Origin: Pseudomonadota bacterium
GTDB taxonomy: Bacteria > Pseudomonadota > Alphaproteobacteria > Acetobacterales > Acetobacteraceae
Direction: 5' to 3'
DNA: 13,694 nucleotides
Assembly (NCBI GenBank): GCA_021784255.1
Contig: JAJXSZ010000042.1
Span: 1 to 13,694 of the forward strand
Below the pieces are notes generated by a model. The model was given only the letters and a program-made list of their open reading frames with translations. It ran no database searches and was not told the DNA's origin. Positions 7,222 through 13,694 of this stretch are shown here, one piece after another. The translations under genes were made by a program, and so were the position numbers. Every line of letters begins with the position of its first letter. Position 1 is the stretch's first letter.

Positions 7222-7281
7222 GAGCAACCCTCCGGTCTGGCAGAGCCTGTCGGGCTGAGGCAGACCGGAGGTAAGTTGCTC
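7222..7281. repeat. Long inverted repeat (hairpin) upstream of ydfG
   Basis: The left arm GAGCAAC + CCTCCGGTCTG (7222-7239) pairs with the right arm CAGACCGGAGG (7261-7271) + GTTGCTC (7275-7281). That gives 18 perfect pairs interrupted only by a three-base TAA bulge (7272-7274) and closed by a 21-base loop. The loop has a short AGCC/GGCT inner match. It lies between the EEP-family gene and ydfG, both on the minus strand, three bases from the ydfG Shine-Dalgarno. There is no T-run after it, so a standard intrinsic terminator is unlikely. A 5'-leader control hairpin, a protein-binding palindrome or a small repeat element are all possible. Confidence 0.85.
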
Positions 7282-7344
7282 TACATCCCAAGTTTCCTGG
7301 AGCAAGCCATCCCGCCGGAAAATTCTATCTGGTCGGATATCGCT

Positions 7345-8223
7345 TTAGGGCACGTTCAGCCCGATCGAGACCGGACAATGGTCGGAAAGGCGGTTCTTCC
7401 AGGCCGGATTTTTTTCACGATACACCATGACCCGCAGGCTGTGCGCGACCAGCCACGCGCGAGCCGGCCCGCCCAGCAGGATATGGTCGATGAAGCGCGG
7501 ATACTCGCCGCCCCAACACGGGCTGTCGAAACCGGCGTCGGCGCGCAGCAGCGCCAGTTGCGGCTGGCCGAAATCGGGGTCCATTCGCCGGTCGAAGCCC
7601 TGGCTGCCGTCCATCACCCGGTTGAAATCCCCGAGTACGGCGAACGGCGTGGCGTGTGCATCGCGGGCCGCGATCCACGCGCGCAGCGGCGGAAGCTGGC
7701 GGCGCAGCGTATCGCAGGCATAGCTGCGGGCACCGATAGGGACCTCCCAGCAGCCGGTCTTGAGATGCACCGCCAGCAGGCGAAGCCTGGTGCCGTCGAT
7801 CCGCAGGGTGACGTCGGCGCCGCTGCGCAGCGGGTAACGGGCTCCCGGGTAGGGCACCAGCGCGGTGAGGTCCGGGTTCTGCTGGTAGGCGATGCCGCGG
7901 CGGATGGCGAAGCCGACGCGCTGCACCACATGGTCATGCGTCAGCACCAGGTTGTAGCGGTCGGGCGGGAACAGCCGCGCCGCGGCCGCCCGGCCATCCA
8001 CCTCCTCGAACGCGACGACGTCGGCATCGAGGTGCCGCGCATACCGCGCCAGCGCGGACCAGTCCTGCGGCCGACGCGCGCGTACATCGGACGGCAGCGC
8101 CGGGTCGCCGCTCGGGCGCGTGGTGAGCCAGTCGAGGTTCCAGGTGGAAATCTTGAGGGTTGCGGCCGAGGCGGGTAAGGCGACGAGGGCGAGGACGAGC
8201 AGGAGCACGGCGAGCTGGCGCAT
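7345..8223 (-). CDS. Exported endonuclease/exonuclease/phosphatase family protein
   Basis: This is a 292-residue DNase I-like metal-dependent phosphoesterase. Residues 1-20 (MRQLAVLLLVLALVALPASA) form a clear Sec signal peptide with cleavage after ASA, so the enzyme acts in the periplasm or outside. Catalytic motifs of the family are complete: STWNLDWL (26-33, N29), FEEVD (72-76, E74), VHLK (152-155, H153), GDFN (198-201, D199/N201), IDH (245-247) and SDH (280-282). Four cysteines (158, 170, 236, 283) suggest disulfides, in keeping with export. Family members cleave nucleic acids, phosphoinositides or sphingomyelin; nothing here fixes the substrate. The ATG at 8223 is chosen because it starts the signal peptide; the frame stays open far upstream through the antisense of the next gene. 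It is divergent from the kor operon, with 123 bases between the start codons. Confidence 0.88.
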   Translation of the reverse strand: MRQLAVLLLVLALVALPASAATLKISTWNLDWLTTRPSGDPALPSDVRARRPQDWSALARYARHLDADVVAFEEVDGRAAAARLFPPDRYNLVLTHDHVVQRVGFAIRRGIAYQQNPDLTALVPYPGARYPLRSGADVTLRIDGTRLRLLAVHLKTGCWEVPIGARSYACDTLRRQLPPLRAWIAARDAHATPFAVLGDFNRVMDGSQGFDRRMDPDFGQPQLALLRADAGFDSPCWGGEYPRFIDHILLGGPARAWLVAHSLRVMVYREKNPAWKNRLSDHCPVSIGLNVP

Positions 8224-8306
8224 ACGCGCATGTTCGCCGTGCGCACCGCTCCGGTCCAGCCCCCTACCGGCGCCGCGCGGCGGGTGGCATATTGCCGGCG
8301 TCCAAG

Positions 8307-8319
8307 CGAGCGCCGCTCG
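8307..8319. repeat. 13-bp palindrome in the kor operon leader
   Basis: CGAGCG-C-CGCTCG is a perfect palindrome 27 bases upstream of the kor operon GTG start, in the 123-base gap shared with the divergent EEP-family gene. It is placed where an operator might be, but short palindromes of this composition are frequent in DNA this GC-rich. The only AT-rich patch in the gap is GCATATTGC around 8287-8295. Confidence 0.4.
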
Positions 8320-8335
8320 GAAATCGGGCGTTATC

Positions 8336-8341
8336 AGGGAG
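8336..8341 (+). promoter_or_regulatory. Ribosome binding site that fixes a GTG start for the first kor gene
   Basis: AGGGAG ends five bases before GTG at 8347. The in-frame ATG at 8230 would add 39 residues with no family match, so the GTG is the better start. Confidence 0.8.
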
Positions 8342-8346
8342 TTGCT

Positions 8347-10158
8347 GTGCAGCCTACCGATGTCAGCAATCCGGCCTTTTTCCATAAGGTCGTGGATTGC
8401 CAATGGGCCTGTCCCGCGCATACGCCGGTGCCCCATTACATCCGTCTCATCGCTTCGGGACGGAACGCCGATGCCTATATGGTCAACTGGCATTCCAACG
8501 TCTTCCCGGGCATCCTCGGGCGCACCTGCGACCGGCCGTGCGAGCCGGCGTGTCGCCGCGGGCGGGTCGAGGAGGAGCCGGTGGCGATTTGCCGGCTCAA
8601 GCGCGTTGCCGCGGACAACAAGGGCGACGTCGCGCACCTCATGCCCAAGCCCGCGCCGCGCAACGGCCGGCGCGTGGCCTGCGTCGGTGCCGGCCCCGCC
8701 AGCCTCGCCTGCGCGCGCGATCTCGCCGCCGCCGGCTACGGCGTCACCATCTTCGAGGGCGGCCAGCATCTCGGTGGCTTCATCCGCAGCCAGATCCCGC
8801 GCTTCCGCCTGCCCGAATCGGTGATCGACGAGGAGGTGGGCTACATCACCGCGCTCGGCGTCGAAACCCGGACCGGGCATTACGTCTCGTCCTTGAAATC
8901 GCTGCTTGCCGAAGGCTACGACGCGATTTTCGTGGGCACCGGCGCGCCGCGCGGGCGCGACCTCGACATCCCCGGCCGTGCGCAAGCCGCCGCCAACATC
9001 CACCTGGGCATCGACTGGCTCGCCTCGGTTTCCTTCGGCCACGTCAAGGCGATCGGCCGGCGCGTGATCGTGCTCGGCGGCGGCAACACGGCGATGGATT
9101 GCTGCCGCTCGGCGCGCCGGCTCGGCGGCGAGAACGTCACCGTCGTCGTCCGCTCCGGCTTCGAGGAGATGAAGGCTTCGCCGTGGGAGAAGGAGGACGC
9201 GATGGGCGAGGACATCCCGATCCTCAACTATCTCGTGCCGCTCGCCTTCCTCCACGACGGCGGACACCTCACCGGCATGCGCTTTCAGAAGGTGCGCGCC
9301 GAGCACGACGCCAAGGGCCGCCGCCAGCTCGTGCCCACCGGCGAGCCGGAGGTGGAGATACCCTGCGACGACGTGCTCGTCGCCGTCGGTCAGGAGAACG
9401 CGTTCCCCTGGATCGAGCGCGATATCGGCCTCGCCTTCGACCGCTGGGGCATGCCGGTCCTCGACCCGGCGACGATGCAGTCGACCATCGCCAACGTCTT
9501 TTTCGGCGGCGACGCCGCGCTCGGGCCCAAGAACATCATCTGGGCGGTGGCGCATGGGCACCAGGCGGCGATCTCGATCGACCTGCTGCTCTCGGGCGGC
9601 GACGTGAACGACCGCCCGCCGCCCCATGTCACGCTCGTCTCGCAGAAGATGGGCATCCACGAGTGGAGCTACGACAACGCGGTCGCGATCGACCTGCGCT
9701 ACAAGGTGCCGCAGCGCGAGAAGTCGCTCGCACTCGCCGATCTGGGGACCGAGGTGGAGCTCGGCTTCGACCTCGACCTGGCGCTGAAGGAGGCGCAGCG
9801 CTGCCTCAACTGCGACATCCAGACGGTCTTCGCACCGAAGCTGTGCATCGAGTGCGACGCGTGCGTCGACATCTGCCCCGTCGACTGCATCACCTTCACC
9901 GCCAACGCCGATGAGCCGGTGCTGCGCGAGAGCCTCAACGCCCCCTCGTTCAACATGGCGCAGGACCTTCAGGTGCTTGACGGGCTCAAGACCGGCCGCG
10001 TGATGGTCAAGGACGAGGATGTCTGCCTGCATTGCGGCATGTGCGCCGAGCGCTGCCCCACCGGCGCGTGGGACATGCAGCGCTTCCTGCTCGACATGGC
10101 GCAGGTCGGTACCATGCCGCCGCGCATCAAACCTCACGCAGAGCACGTCCCCGCATGA
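8347..10158 (+). CDS. korC: 2-oxoacid oxidoreductase electron-transfer subunit: GltD-like FAD/NAD(P) reductase fused to 2[4Fe-4S] ferredoxin
   Basis: This is a 603-residue cytoplasmic flavoprotein that would carry electrons between the KorAB catalytic core and NAD(P). The N-terminal GltD/DPD-type Fe-S domain has C18, C22, C61, C65 and C69. The FAD Rossmann fold has GAGPASL (114-120) and E137; the NAD(P) fold has GGGNTAMD (244-251) and R269; the second FAD contact is FFGGDAALGPKNIIWAVAHG (385-404). The C-terminus carries C486/C489, then two [4Fe-4S] motifs: C500-x2-C503-x2-C506-x3-C510-P and C560-x2-C563-x2-C566-x3-C570-P. Start is GTG at 8347 with AGGGAG five bases upstream. The stop overlaps the next start as ATGA, implying translational coupling. 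Three-subunit 2-oxoglutarate:NADP+ oxidoreductases (KorABC, for example Azoarcus evansii) are the known parallel; the symbol korC follows them and is inferred. Confidence 0.9.
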   Translation: MQPTDVSNPAFFHKVVDCQWACPAHTPVPHYIRLIASGRNADAYMVNWHSNVFPGILGRTCDRPCEPACRRGRVEEEPVAICRLKRVAADNKGDVAHLMPKPAPRNGRRVACVGAGPASLACARDLAAAGYGVTIFEGGQHLGGFIRSQIPRFRLPESVIDEEVGYITALGVETRTGHYVSSLKSLLAEGYDAIFVGTGAPRGRDLDIPGRAQAAANIHLGIDWLASVSFGHVKAIGRRVIVLGGGNTAMDCCRSARRLGGENVTVVVRSGFEEMKASPWEKEDAMGEDIPILNYLVPLAFLHDGGHLTGMRFQKVRAEHDAKGRRQLVPTGEPEVEIPCDDVLVAVGQENAFPWIERDIGLAFDRWGMPVLDPATMQSTIANVFFGGDAALGPKNIIWAVAHGHQAAISIDLLLSGGDVNDRPPPHVTLVSQKMGIHEWSYDNAVAIDLRYKVPQREKSLALADLGTEVELGFDLDLALKEAQRCLNCDIQTVFAPKLCIECDACVDICPVDCITFTANADEPVLRESLNAPSFNMAQDLQVLDGLKTGRVMVKDEDVCLHCGMCAERCPTGAWDMQRFLLDMAQVGTMPPRIKPHAEHVPA

Positions 10159-12008
10159 AACCGCTCGTCCGCGCCAACGACTTCGTCGTCAAGTTCGCCA
10201 ACGTCAACGGGTCGGGCTCGGCCTCGGCCAATCGGCTGTTCGCGCAGGCGATCATCCGCATGGGCGTGCCGGCAACCCCGCGCAACATCTTTCCGTCCAA
10301 CATCCAGGGCCTGCCCACCTGGTACGAGGTGCGGATCTCGCAGGCCGGCTATCTCGGCGCGCGCGCCGGCACCGACCTGATGGTGGCGATGAACCCGCAG
10401 ACCTGGGACAAGGACATCGCCGGGATCGTGCCGGGCGGATATCTGTTCTACGACGGCACACGCCCGCTGCCGGCCTCGAAGTTTCGCGACGACATCACGG
10501 TGCTTTCCCTGCCGCTCACCGCGATCTGCAACGCCGAATACAGCGACCCGCGCCAGCGTCAGTTGTTCAAGAACATCGTCTATCTGGGCGCGCTCTCCGC
10601 GTTGCTCGACATCGATCCGGCGGTGGTCGAGCAGCTTCTGGCCGAGCAGTTCAAGGCGAAGGAAAAACTCATCGCGCCCAACGTGCATGCGTTTCGGCTC
10701 GGGCGCGCGCATGCGGAAAAATCGTTGCCGTGCCCGATCGGGCTCACCGTGCGCCGCTGCGACAAGGTGGGCGAGAGCGTGTTCCTCGAAGGCAACTCGG
10801 CGGCGGCCCTCGGCGCTGTCTATGGCGGGGCGACCGCCTGCGCCTGGTATCCGATCACGCCCTCGACGTCGCTTGCTGAGGGGTTCCAGCGCTGGTGTGC
10901 CCGTTTCCGGACCGATCCGGAAACGAAAGAAAAGCGCTACGCCATTGTCCAGGCCGAGGACGAGCTCGCTTCGATCGGCATGGTCATCGGCGCCGGCTGG
11001 AACGGCGCGCGTGCCTTCACCGCCACGTCCGGCCCCGGCATCTCGCTGATGCAGGAGTTCCTGGGTCTTGCCTATTTCGCCGAAATCCCAGCCGTGATCT
11101 TCGACGTCCAGCGCGCCGGACCGTCGACCGGGATGCCCACGCGCACGCAGCAATGCGACGTGCTGGCCTGCGCCTATGCCTCGCATGGCGACACCAAGCA
11201 CGTGCTGCTCTTCCCCGAGGATCCGCGCGAGTGCTTCGAGTTCGGCGCCACCGCGTTCGATCTCGCGGATCGCCTGCAGACCCCGGTCTTTGTGCTGCTC
11301 GACCTTGATATCGGCATGAACGAGCGCCTGGTCGCCCCGCTGGCCTGGGACGATTCGAAGCGCATGGATCGCGGCAAGGTGATGACCGCCGAGATGCTCG
11401 AATCCGGGCGCGACTTCGGCCGCTACCTCGACGTCGACGGCGACGGCATCCCCTGGCGCACCTGGCCCGGCACGCATCCGACGCGCGGGTCCTTCTTCAC
11501 CCGCGGCACCTCGCGCGACCGCTATGCCCGCTACACCGAGGAGGGCGACGCCTATCACGACAACATGGAGCGGCTGCTGAAGAAATTCGCCACCGCTCGC
11601 ACCCTGGTTCCCGCGCCCGTTCGCCGCGACGCGGCGGCCGGTTCGCGCCTCGGGGTGATCTATTACGGCTCCACCGCGCCGGCGATGGACGAGGCGCTGG
11701 CACTGCTCGCCGCACAGGACGTCGCGCTCGACGCGCTGCGCATCCGCGCATTCCCGTTCCACCCGGATGTGAAACGTTTTGTGCAGGAGCACGACCGCGT
11801 TTTCGTCGTCGAGCAGAACCGCGACGCCCAGCTTCGCTCGCTGCTCGTGGTCGAGGAAGAGATCGATCCCGCCCGCCTGGTGCGGGTGCTGCACTACGAC
11901 GGCTCGCCGATCACCGCCAGCTTCATCGCCGAAGAGATCGCGGCGCATGCGCGCGTGACGCCGCTGCGCCGTGCCCAATCCCACGCTGTTCAGCCCCAGG
12001 GGCATTAG
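10155..12008 (+). CDS. korA: 2-oxoglutarate (2-oxoacid):acceptor oxidoreductase, alpha subunit with fused N-terminal gamma domain
   Basis: This is a 617-residue KorA-type subunit that binds CoA and the pyrimidine side of TPP in the 2-oxoacid oxidoreductase heterodimer. Residues 1-190 are the gamma domain, with NGSGSASANRLFAQAI (18-33) and FPSNIQGLPTWYEVR (46-60). The pyrimidine domain follows with WYPITPSTSLAEG (231-243), QAEDELASIGMVIGAGWNGARAF (266-288), TSGPGISLMQEFLG (291-304) and the KorA hallmark DVQRAGPSTGMPTRTQQCD (317-335). The C-terminal transketolase-C-like domain includes VVEQNRDAQL (551-560). The ATG at 10155 overlaps the previous stop by four bases, and the longer open frame upstream is the antecedent gene read out of frame. 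The family pattern favours 2-oxoglutarate over pyruvate, but substrate is inferred. It lies between the flavoprotein and KorB genes, completing the operon. Confidence 0.94.
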   Translation: MKPLVRANDFVVKFANVNGSGSASANRLFAQAIIRMGVPATPRNIFPSNIQGLPTWYEVRISQAGYLGARAGTDLMVAMNPQTWDKDIAGIVPGGYLFYDGTRPLPASKFRDDITVLSLPLTAICNAEYSDPRQRQLFKNIVYLGALSALLDIDPAVVEQLLAEQFKAKEKLIAPNVHAFRLGRAHAEKSLPCPIGLTVRRCDKVGESVFLEGNSAAALGAVYGGATACAWYPITPSTSLAEGFQRWCARFRTDPETKEKRYAIVQAEDELASIGMVIGAGWNGARAFTATSGPGISLMQEFLGLAYFAEIPAVIFDVQRAGPSTGMPTRTQQCDVLACAYASHGDTKHVLLFPEDPRECFEFGATAFDLADRLQTPVFVLLDLDIGMNERLVAPLAWDDSKRMDRGKVMTAEMLESGRDFGRYLDVDGDGIPWRTWPGTHPTRGSFFTRGTSRDRYARYTEEGDAYHDNMERLLKKFATARTLVPAPVRRDAAAGSRLGVIYYGSTAPAMDEALALLAAQDVALDALRIRAFPFHPDVKRFVQEHDRVFVVEQNRDAQLRSLLVVEEEIDPARLVRVLHYDGSPITASFIAEEIAAHARVTPLRRAQSHAVQPQGH

Positions 12009-12018
12009 AGAACGCGCC

Positions 12019-13074
12019 ATGACCTACCTGCCCAAGCCCAAGCTGCATCACCCGGATCTGCCCAAGAACGAACTCGGCCTGACGCGGCGCGACTACGAGG
12101 GCACGATCTCCACGCTCTGCGCCGGCTGCGGTCATGATTCGATCTCGGCGGCGATCATCCATGCCTGCTACAATCTTTCCCTGCCGCCGCATCGGATCGC
12201 CAAGCTCTCGGGTATCGGCTGCTCGTCGAAGACGCCGACCTACTTCCTCGGTGCCGCGCACGGCTTCAATTCGGTGCACGGCCGCATGCCGAGCGTGCTC
12301 ACCGGCGCGCATCTGGCCAACCGCGACCTGATCTATCTCGGCGTTTCGGGTGACGGGGATTCCGCCTCGATCGGGTTGGGCCAGTTCGCCCACGCGCTGC
12401 GCCGCGGCGTCAACATGACCTACATCGTCGAGAACAACGGCGTCTATGGCCTCACCAAGGGCCAGTTCTCAGCGACCGCCGATCGCGGTGCGCTCAACAA
12501 GCGCGGCACCGCCAACGGTGATAACGCGATCGACATGGTCGGGCTGGCGCTGCAACTCGGCGCCACGTTCGTCGCGCGCAGCTTCTCCGGCGACAAGGTG
12601 CAGCTGGTGCCGTTGATCGAGGCGGCGCTGACGCATCAGGGCCCCGCCTTCATCGACTGCCTTTCGCCCTGCGTCACCTTCAACAACCATGCAGGCTCGA
12701 CCAAGAGTTTCGACTATGTGCGTGCGCACAACGAAGCGGTGAATTTCCTCGACATCATCACCGGTCGCGAGCCGATCACGCACGAGCAGGAGCCGGGCAC
12801 GGTGAAGCTGGTCGAGCAGCACGACGGCACCGTGTTGCGCCTGCGCAAACTGGACACGGATTACGACCCGACCGACCGCGCCGCTGCCATCGACTACCTG
12901 GCCCACCGCCAGCAGGCGGGCGAGATCGTCACCGGCCTGCTTTATGTCGATTCCGATCCGACGGATCTGCACGGGCATCTCGGGACGGCCAGGGCGCCGC
13001 TCAACCGTTTCGACGACGCGGCCCTGATTCCCGGTGCGGCGGCGCTCAGCAGGATCAACGCTTCGCTTCGCTGA
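12019..13074 (+). CDS. korB: 2-oxoglutarate (2-oxoacid):acceptor oxidoreductase, beta subunit (TPP, 4Fe-4S)
   Basis: This 351-residue subunit holds the diphosphate end of TPP and the [4Fe-4S] cluster that takes electrons from the hydroxyalkyl-TPP radical. The TPP motif runs GDGDSASIGLGQFAHALRRG (111-130) to the closing NN (139-140). Cluster ligands are probably C34 and C37 (CAGCGH), C68 (GIGCSS) and C218 (SPCVTFNNH). There is no ferredoxin-like tail, so electrons must leave through the flavoprotein encoded first in the operon or a separate ferredoxin. The ATG at 12019 begins ten bases after the korA stop, with only a weak AGAG ribosome site, so coupling to korA translation is likely. An upstream in-frame ATG (11971) inside korA gives a poorer N-terminus. 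Family identity is firm; the 2-oxoglutarate assignment comes from KorB-type motifs. Confidence 0.94.
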   Translation: MTYLPKPKLHHPDLPKNELGLTRRDYEGTISTLCAGCGHDSISAAIIHACYNLSLPPHRIAKLSGIGCSSKTPTYFLGAAHGFNSVHGRMPSVLTGAHLANRDLIYLGVSGDGDSASIGLGQFAHALRRGVNMTYIVENNGVYGLTKGQFSATADRGALNKRGTANGDNAIDMVGLALQLGATFVARSFSGDKVQLVPLIEAALTHQGPAFIDCLSPCVTFNNHAGSTKSFDYVRAHNEAVNFLDIITGREPITHEQEPGTVKLVEQHDGTVLRLRKLDTDYDPTDRAAAIDYLAHRQQAGEIVTGLLYVDSDPTDLHGHLGTARAPLNRFDDAALIPGAAALSRINASLR

Positions 13075-13086
13075 CCTGGGCACCGC

Positions 13087-13129
13087 TGTCGCGGCGTCTT
13101 GCCCCGGACGGCGCGGCGACCCCGCGACA
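13087..13129. repeat. Inverted repeat between korB and the sixA-like gene
   Basis: TGTCGCGG (13087-13094) pairs perfectly with CCGCGACA (13122-13129), with a 27-base loop that contains a smaller CGTC/GACG match (13095-13098, 13107-13110). It begins 12 bases after the korB stop, where a terminator or mRNA 3'-end stabiliser would sit, but there is no T-run, so intrinsic termination is doubtful. Confidence 0.5.
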
Positions 13130-13163
13130 ACGCCCGCCCGCCATGGCATGATCGCAGCATCGA

Positions 13164-13169
13164 GGGAGG
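13164..13169 (+). promoter_or_regulatory. Ribosome binding site in front of the non-canonical sixA start
   Basis: GGGAGG is the best Shine-Dalgarno near the gene. It is six bases before ATC (13176), 15 before CTG (13185) and 24 before TTG (13194). The spacing argues that translation begins close to 13176. Confidence 0.6.
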
Positions 13170-13175
13170 CACGCG

Positions 13176-13694
13176 ATCCAAGCCCTGCGACAATTGCTGC
13201 TGCTGCGCCACGCCAAGGCGGTGGCGCCGGCGAGTGACGCTGCCGACCATGCCCGTCCGCTCGACCCGCGTGGCCGGGCGGACGTGGCGGCACTGCGCGC
13301 GGCGATGCGCGCACGCGGTCTGGCGCCGGAGATCGTGCTGGTCTCCTCCGCGCGCCGTGCGCTGCAGACCCTCGAGGCACTCGAACCGTTCGAGGACATG
13401 CCCCTGATCGAGCCGATGGACTCGCTCTACATGGCCGGGCCCGAACAGATCTTCGCGGCGCTGCGCCAGCTCGGCCCGACCGTGCGCAGCGCGATGGTCG
13501 TCGGCCACAACCCTGGTTTGCACGACATGGCGCGCCTGCTGGCCGACGGCGCCGGCGGTGCGGCGGAGGCCGCCATGCACGCCAGCTACCCCACCGCCTG
13601 TCTCGCCGAATTCACCATTCCCGGCGGTTGGGATACACTGGCCCCCGGTACCGCGCGGCTACGCCTTTTTCTGACCCCGCGAGCGCTGGCCGGC
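13176..13694 (+). CDS. sixA: SixA-like phosphohistidine phosphatase, cut by right edge and lacking a normal start codon
   Basis: This is a histidine-phosphatase-superfamily protein of the small SixA type, which removes phosphate from phosphohistidine in phosphorelay or PTS proteins in the cytoplasm. Numbered from 13176, 173 residues are visible: LLLLRHAKA (7-15) with catalytic H12, the conserved VSSARRALQTLEAL (56-69), and VVGHNPGLHDMA (108-119) with the second catalytic H111. Family length is about 160-180, so little is missing at the right. The frame is closed by TGA at 13149-13151 and has no ATG or GTG before the RHAK motif. Candidates are ATC 13176 (ideal ribosome-site spacing), CTG 13185 (gives MRQLLLLRHAKA, a normal SixA N-terminus) and TTG 13194 (very short lead, poor spacing). 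13176 is used as the outer limit. It lies 101 bases after korB; a functional link is not evident. Confidence 0.88.
   Translation, partial: MQALRQLLLLRHAKAVAPASDAADHARPLDPRGRADVAALRAAMRARGLAPEIVLVSSARRALQTLEALEPFEDMPLIEPMDSLYMAGPEQIFAALRQLGPTVRSAMVVGHNPGLHDMARLLADGAGGAAEAAMHASYPTACLAEFTIPGGWDTLAPGTARLRLFLTPRALAG

Noticed and set aside
7345..10146. A 933-codon open frame on the minus strand
   Set aside because: Only the last 292 codons (from 8223) match a protein family. The rest is the antisense of the flavoprotein gene and is open merely because GC-rich codons avoid stops on the other strand.
8347..10158. Glutamate synthase small subunit (gltD)
   Set aside because: The GltD-like fold is present, but the added 2[4Fe-4S] ferredoxin domain, the absence of gltB and the overlap with korA point to the 2-oxoacid oxidoreductase.
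10134..12020. A 628-codon minus-strand open frame opposite korA
   Set aside because: The product is rich in Arg, Gly, His and Asp, with no recognisable domain, while the plus strand encodes a motif-complete KorA.

Overview
The window reads as chromosomal DNA of a high-GC Gram-negative bacterium with a bc1-type respiratory chain. It is most likely an alphaproteobacterium, perhaps of the Rhodospirillales/Acetobacteraceae group. That placement rests on GC-rich codon use, the style of the cytochrome b and HemF proteins, and the MsbA-like and heptosyltransferase-like envelope genes. No 16S or other decisive marker is present, so it is an inference.

Left part (1-6471). The 5' two thirds of a cytochrome b gene (minus strand, running off the left edge) is divergent from an oxygen-dependent coproporphyrinogen oxidase (hemF). 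The two are separated by 446 bases without a convincing gene. HemF converges on a minus-strand pair: an MsbA-like lipid exporter followed by a small TupB-like ABC permease that has no ATPase or binding protein nearby. A NimA-like flavin-binding protein (minus) is then divergent from a family 9 glycosyltransferase (plus).

Middle (6455-8223). A YdfG-type short-chain dehydrogenase (minus) overlaps the end of the glycosyltransferase gene tail to tail. Upstream of it lie a strong 60-base hairpin and an exported endonuclease/exonuclease/phosphatase-family protein, also on the minus strand.

Right part (8347-13694). This is the most notable block: a tight three-gene plus-strand operon for a 2-oxoacid (probably 2-oxoglutarate) oxidoreductase. 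The first gene encodes a GltD-like FAD/NAD(P) oxidoreductase with its own two-cluster ferredoxin domain (gamma). It is followed by the fused gamma-alpha KorA subunit and the TPP/4Fe-4S KorB subunit. Together they could oxidise 2-oxoglutarate to succinyl-CoA and pass electrons through Fe-S clusters and FAD to NAD(P)+, or run in reverse to fix CO2. The window ends in a nearly complete sixA-like phosphohistidine phosphatase gene that lacks an ordinary start codon.

No rRNA, tRNA, CRISPR array, insertion sequence or phage gene was seen. The strongest leads are the complete KorCAB-type operon in an organism that also has O2-dependent haem synthesis and a bc1 complex, the unusual sixA start, the hairpin before ydfG, two short perfect or near-perfect tandem duplications, and the orphan permease.
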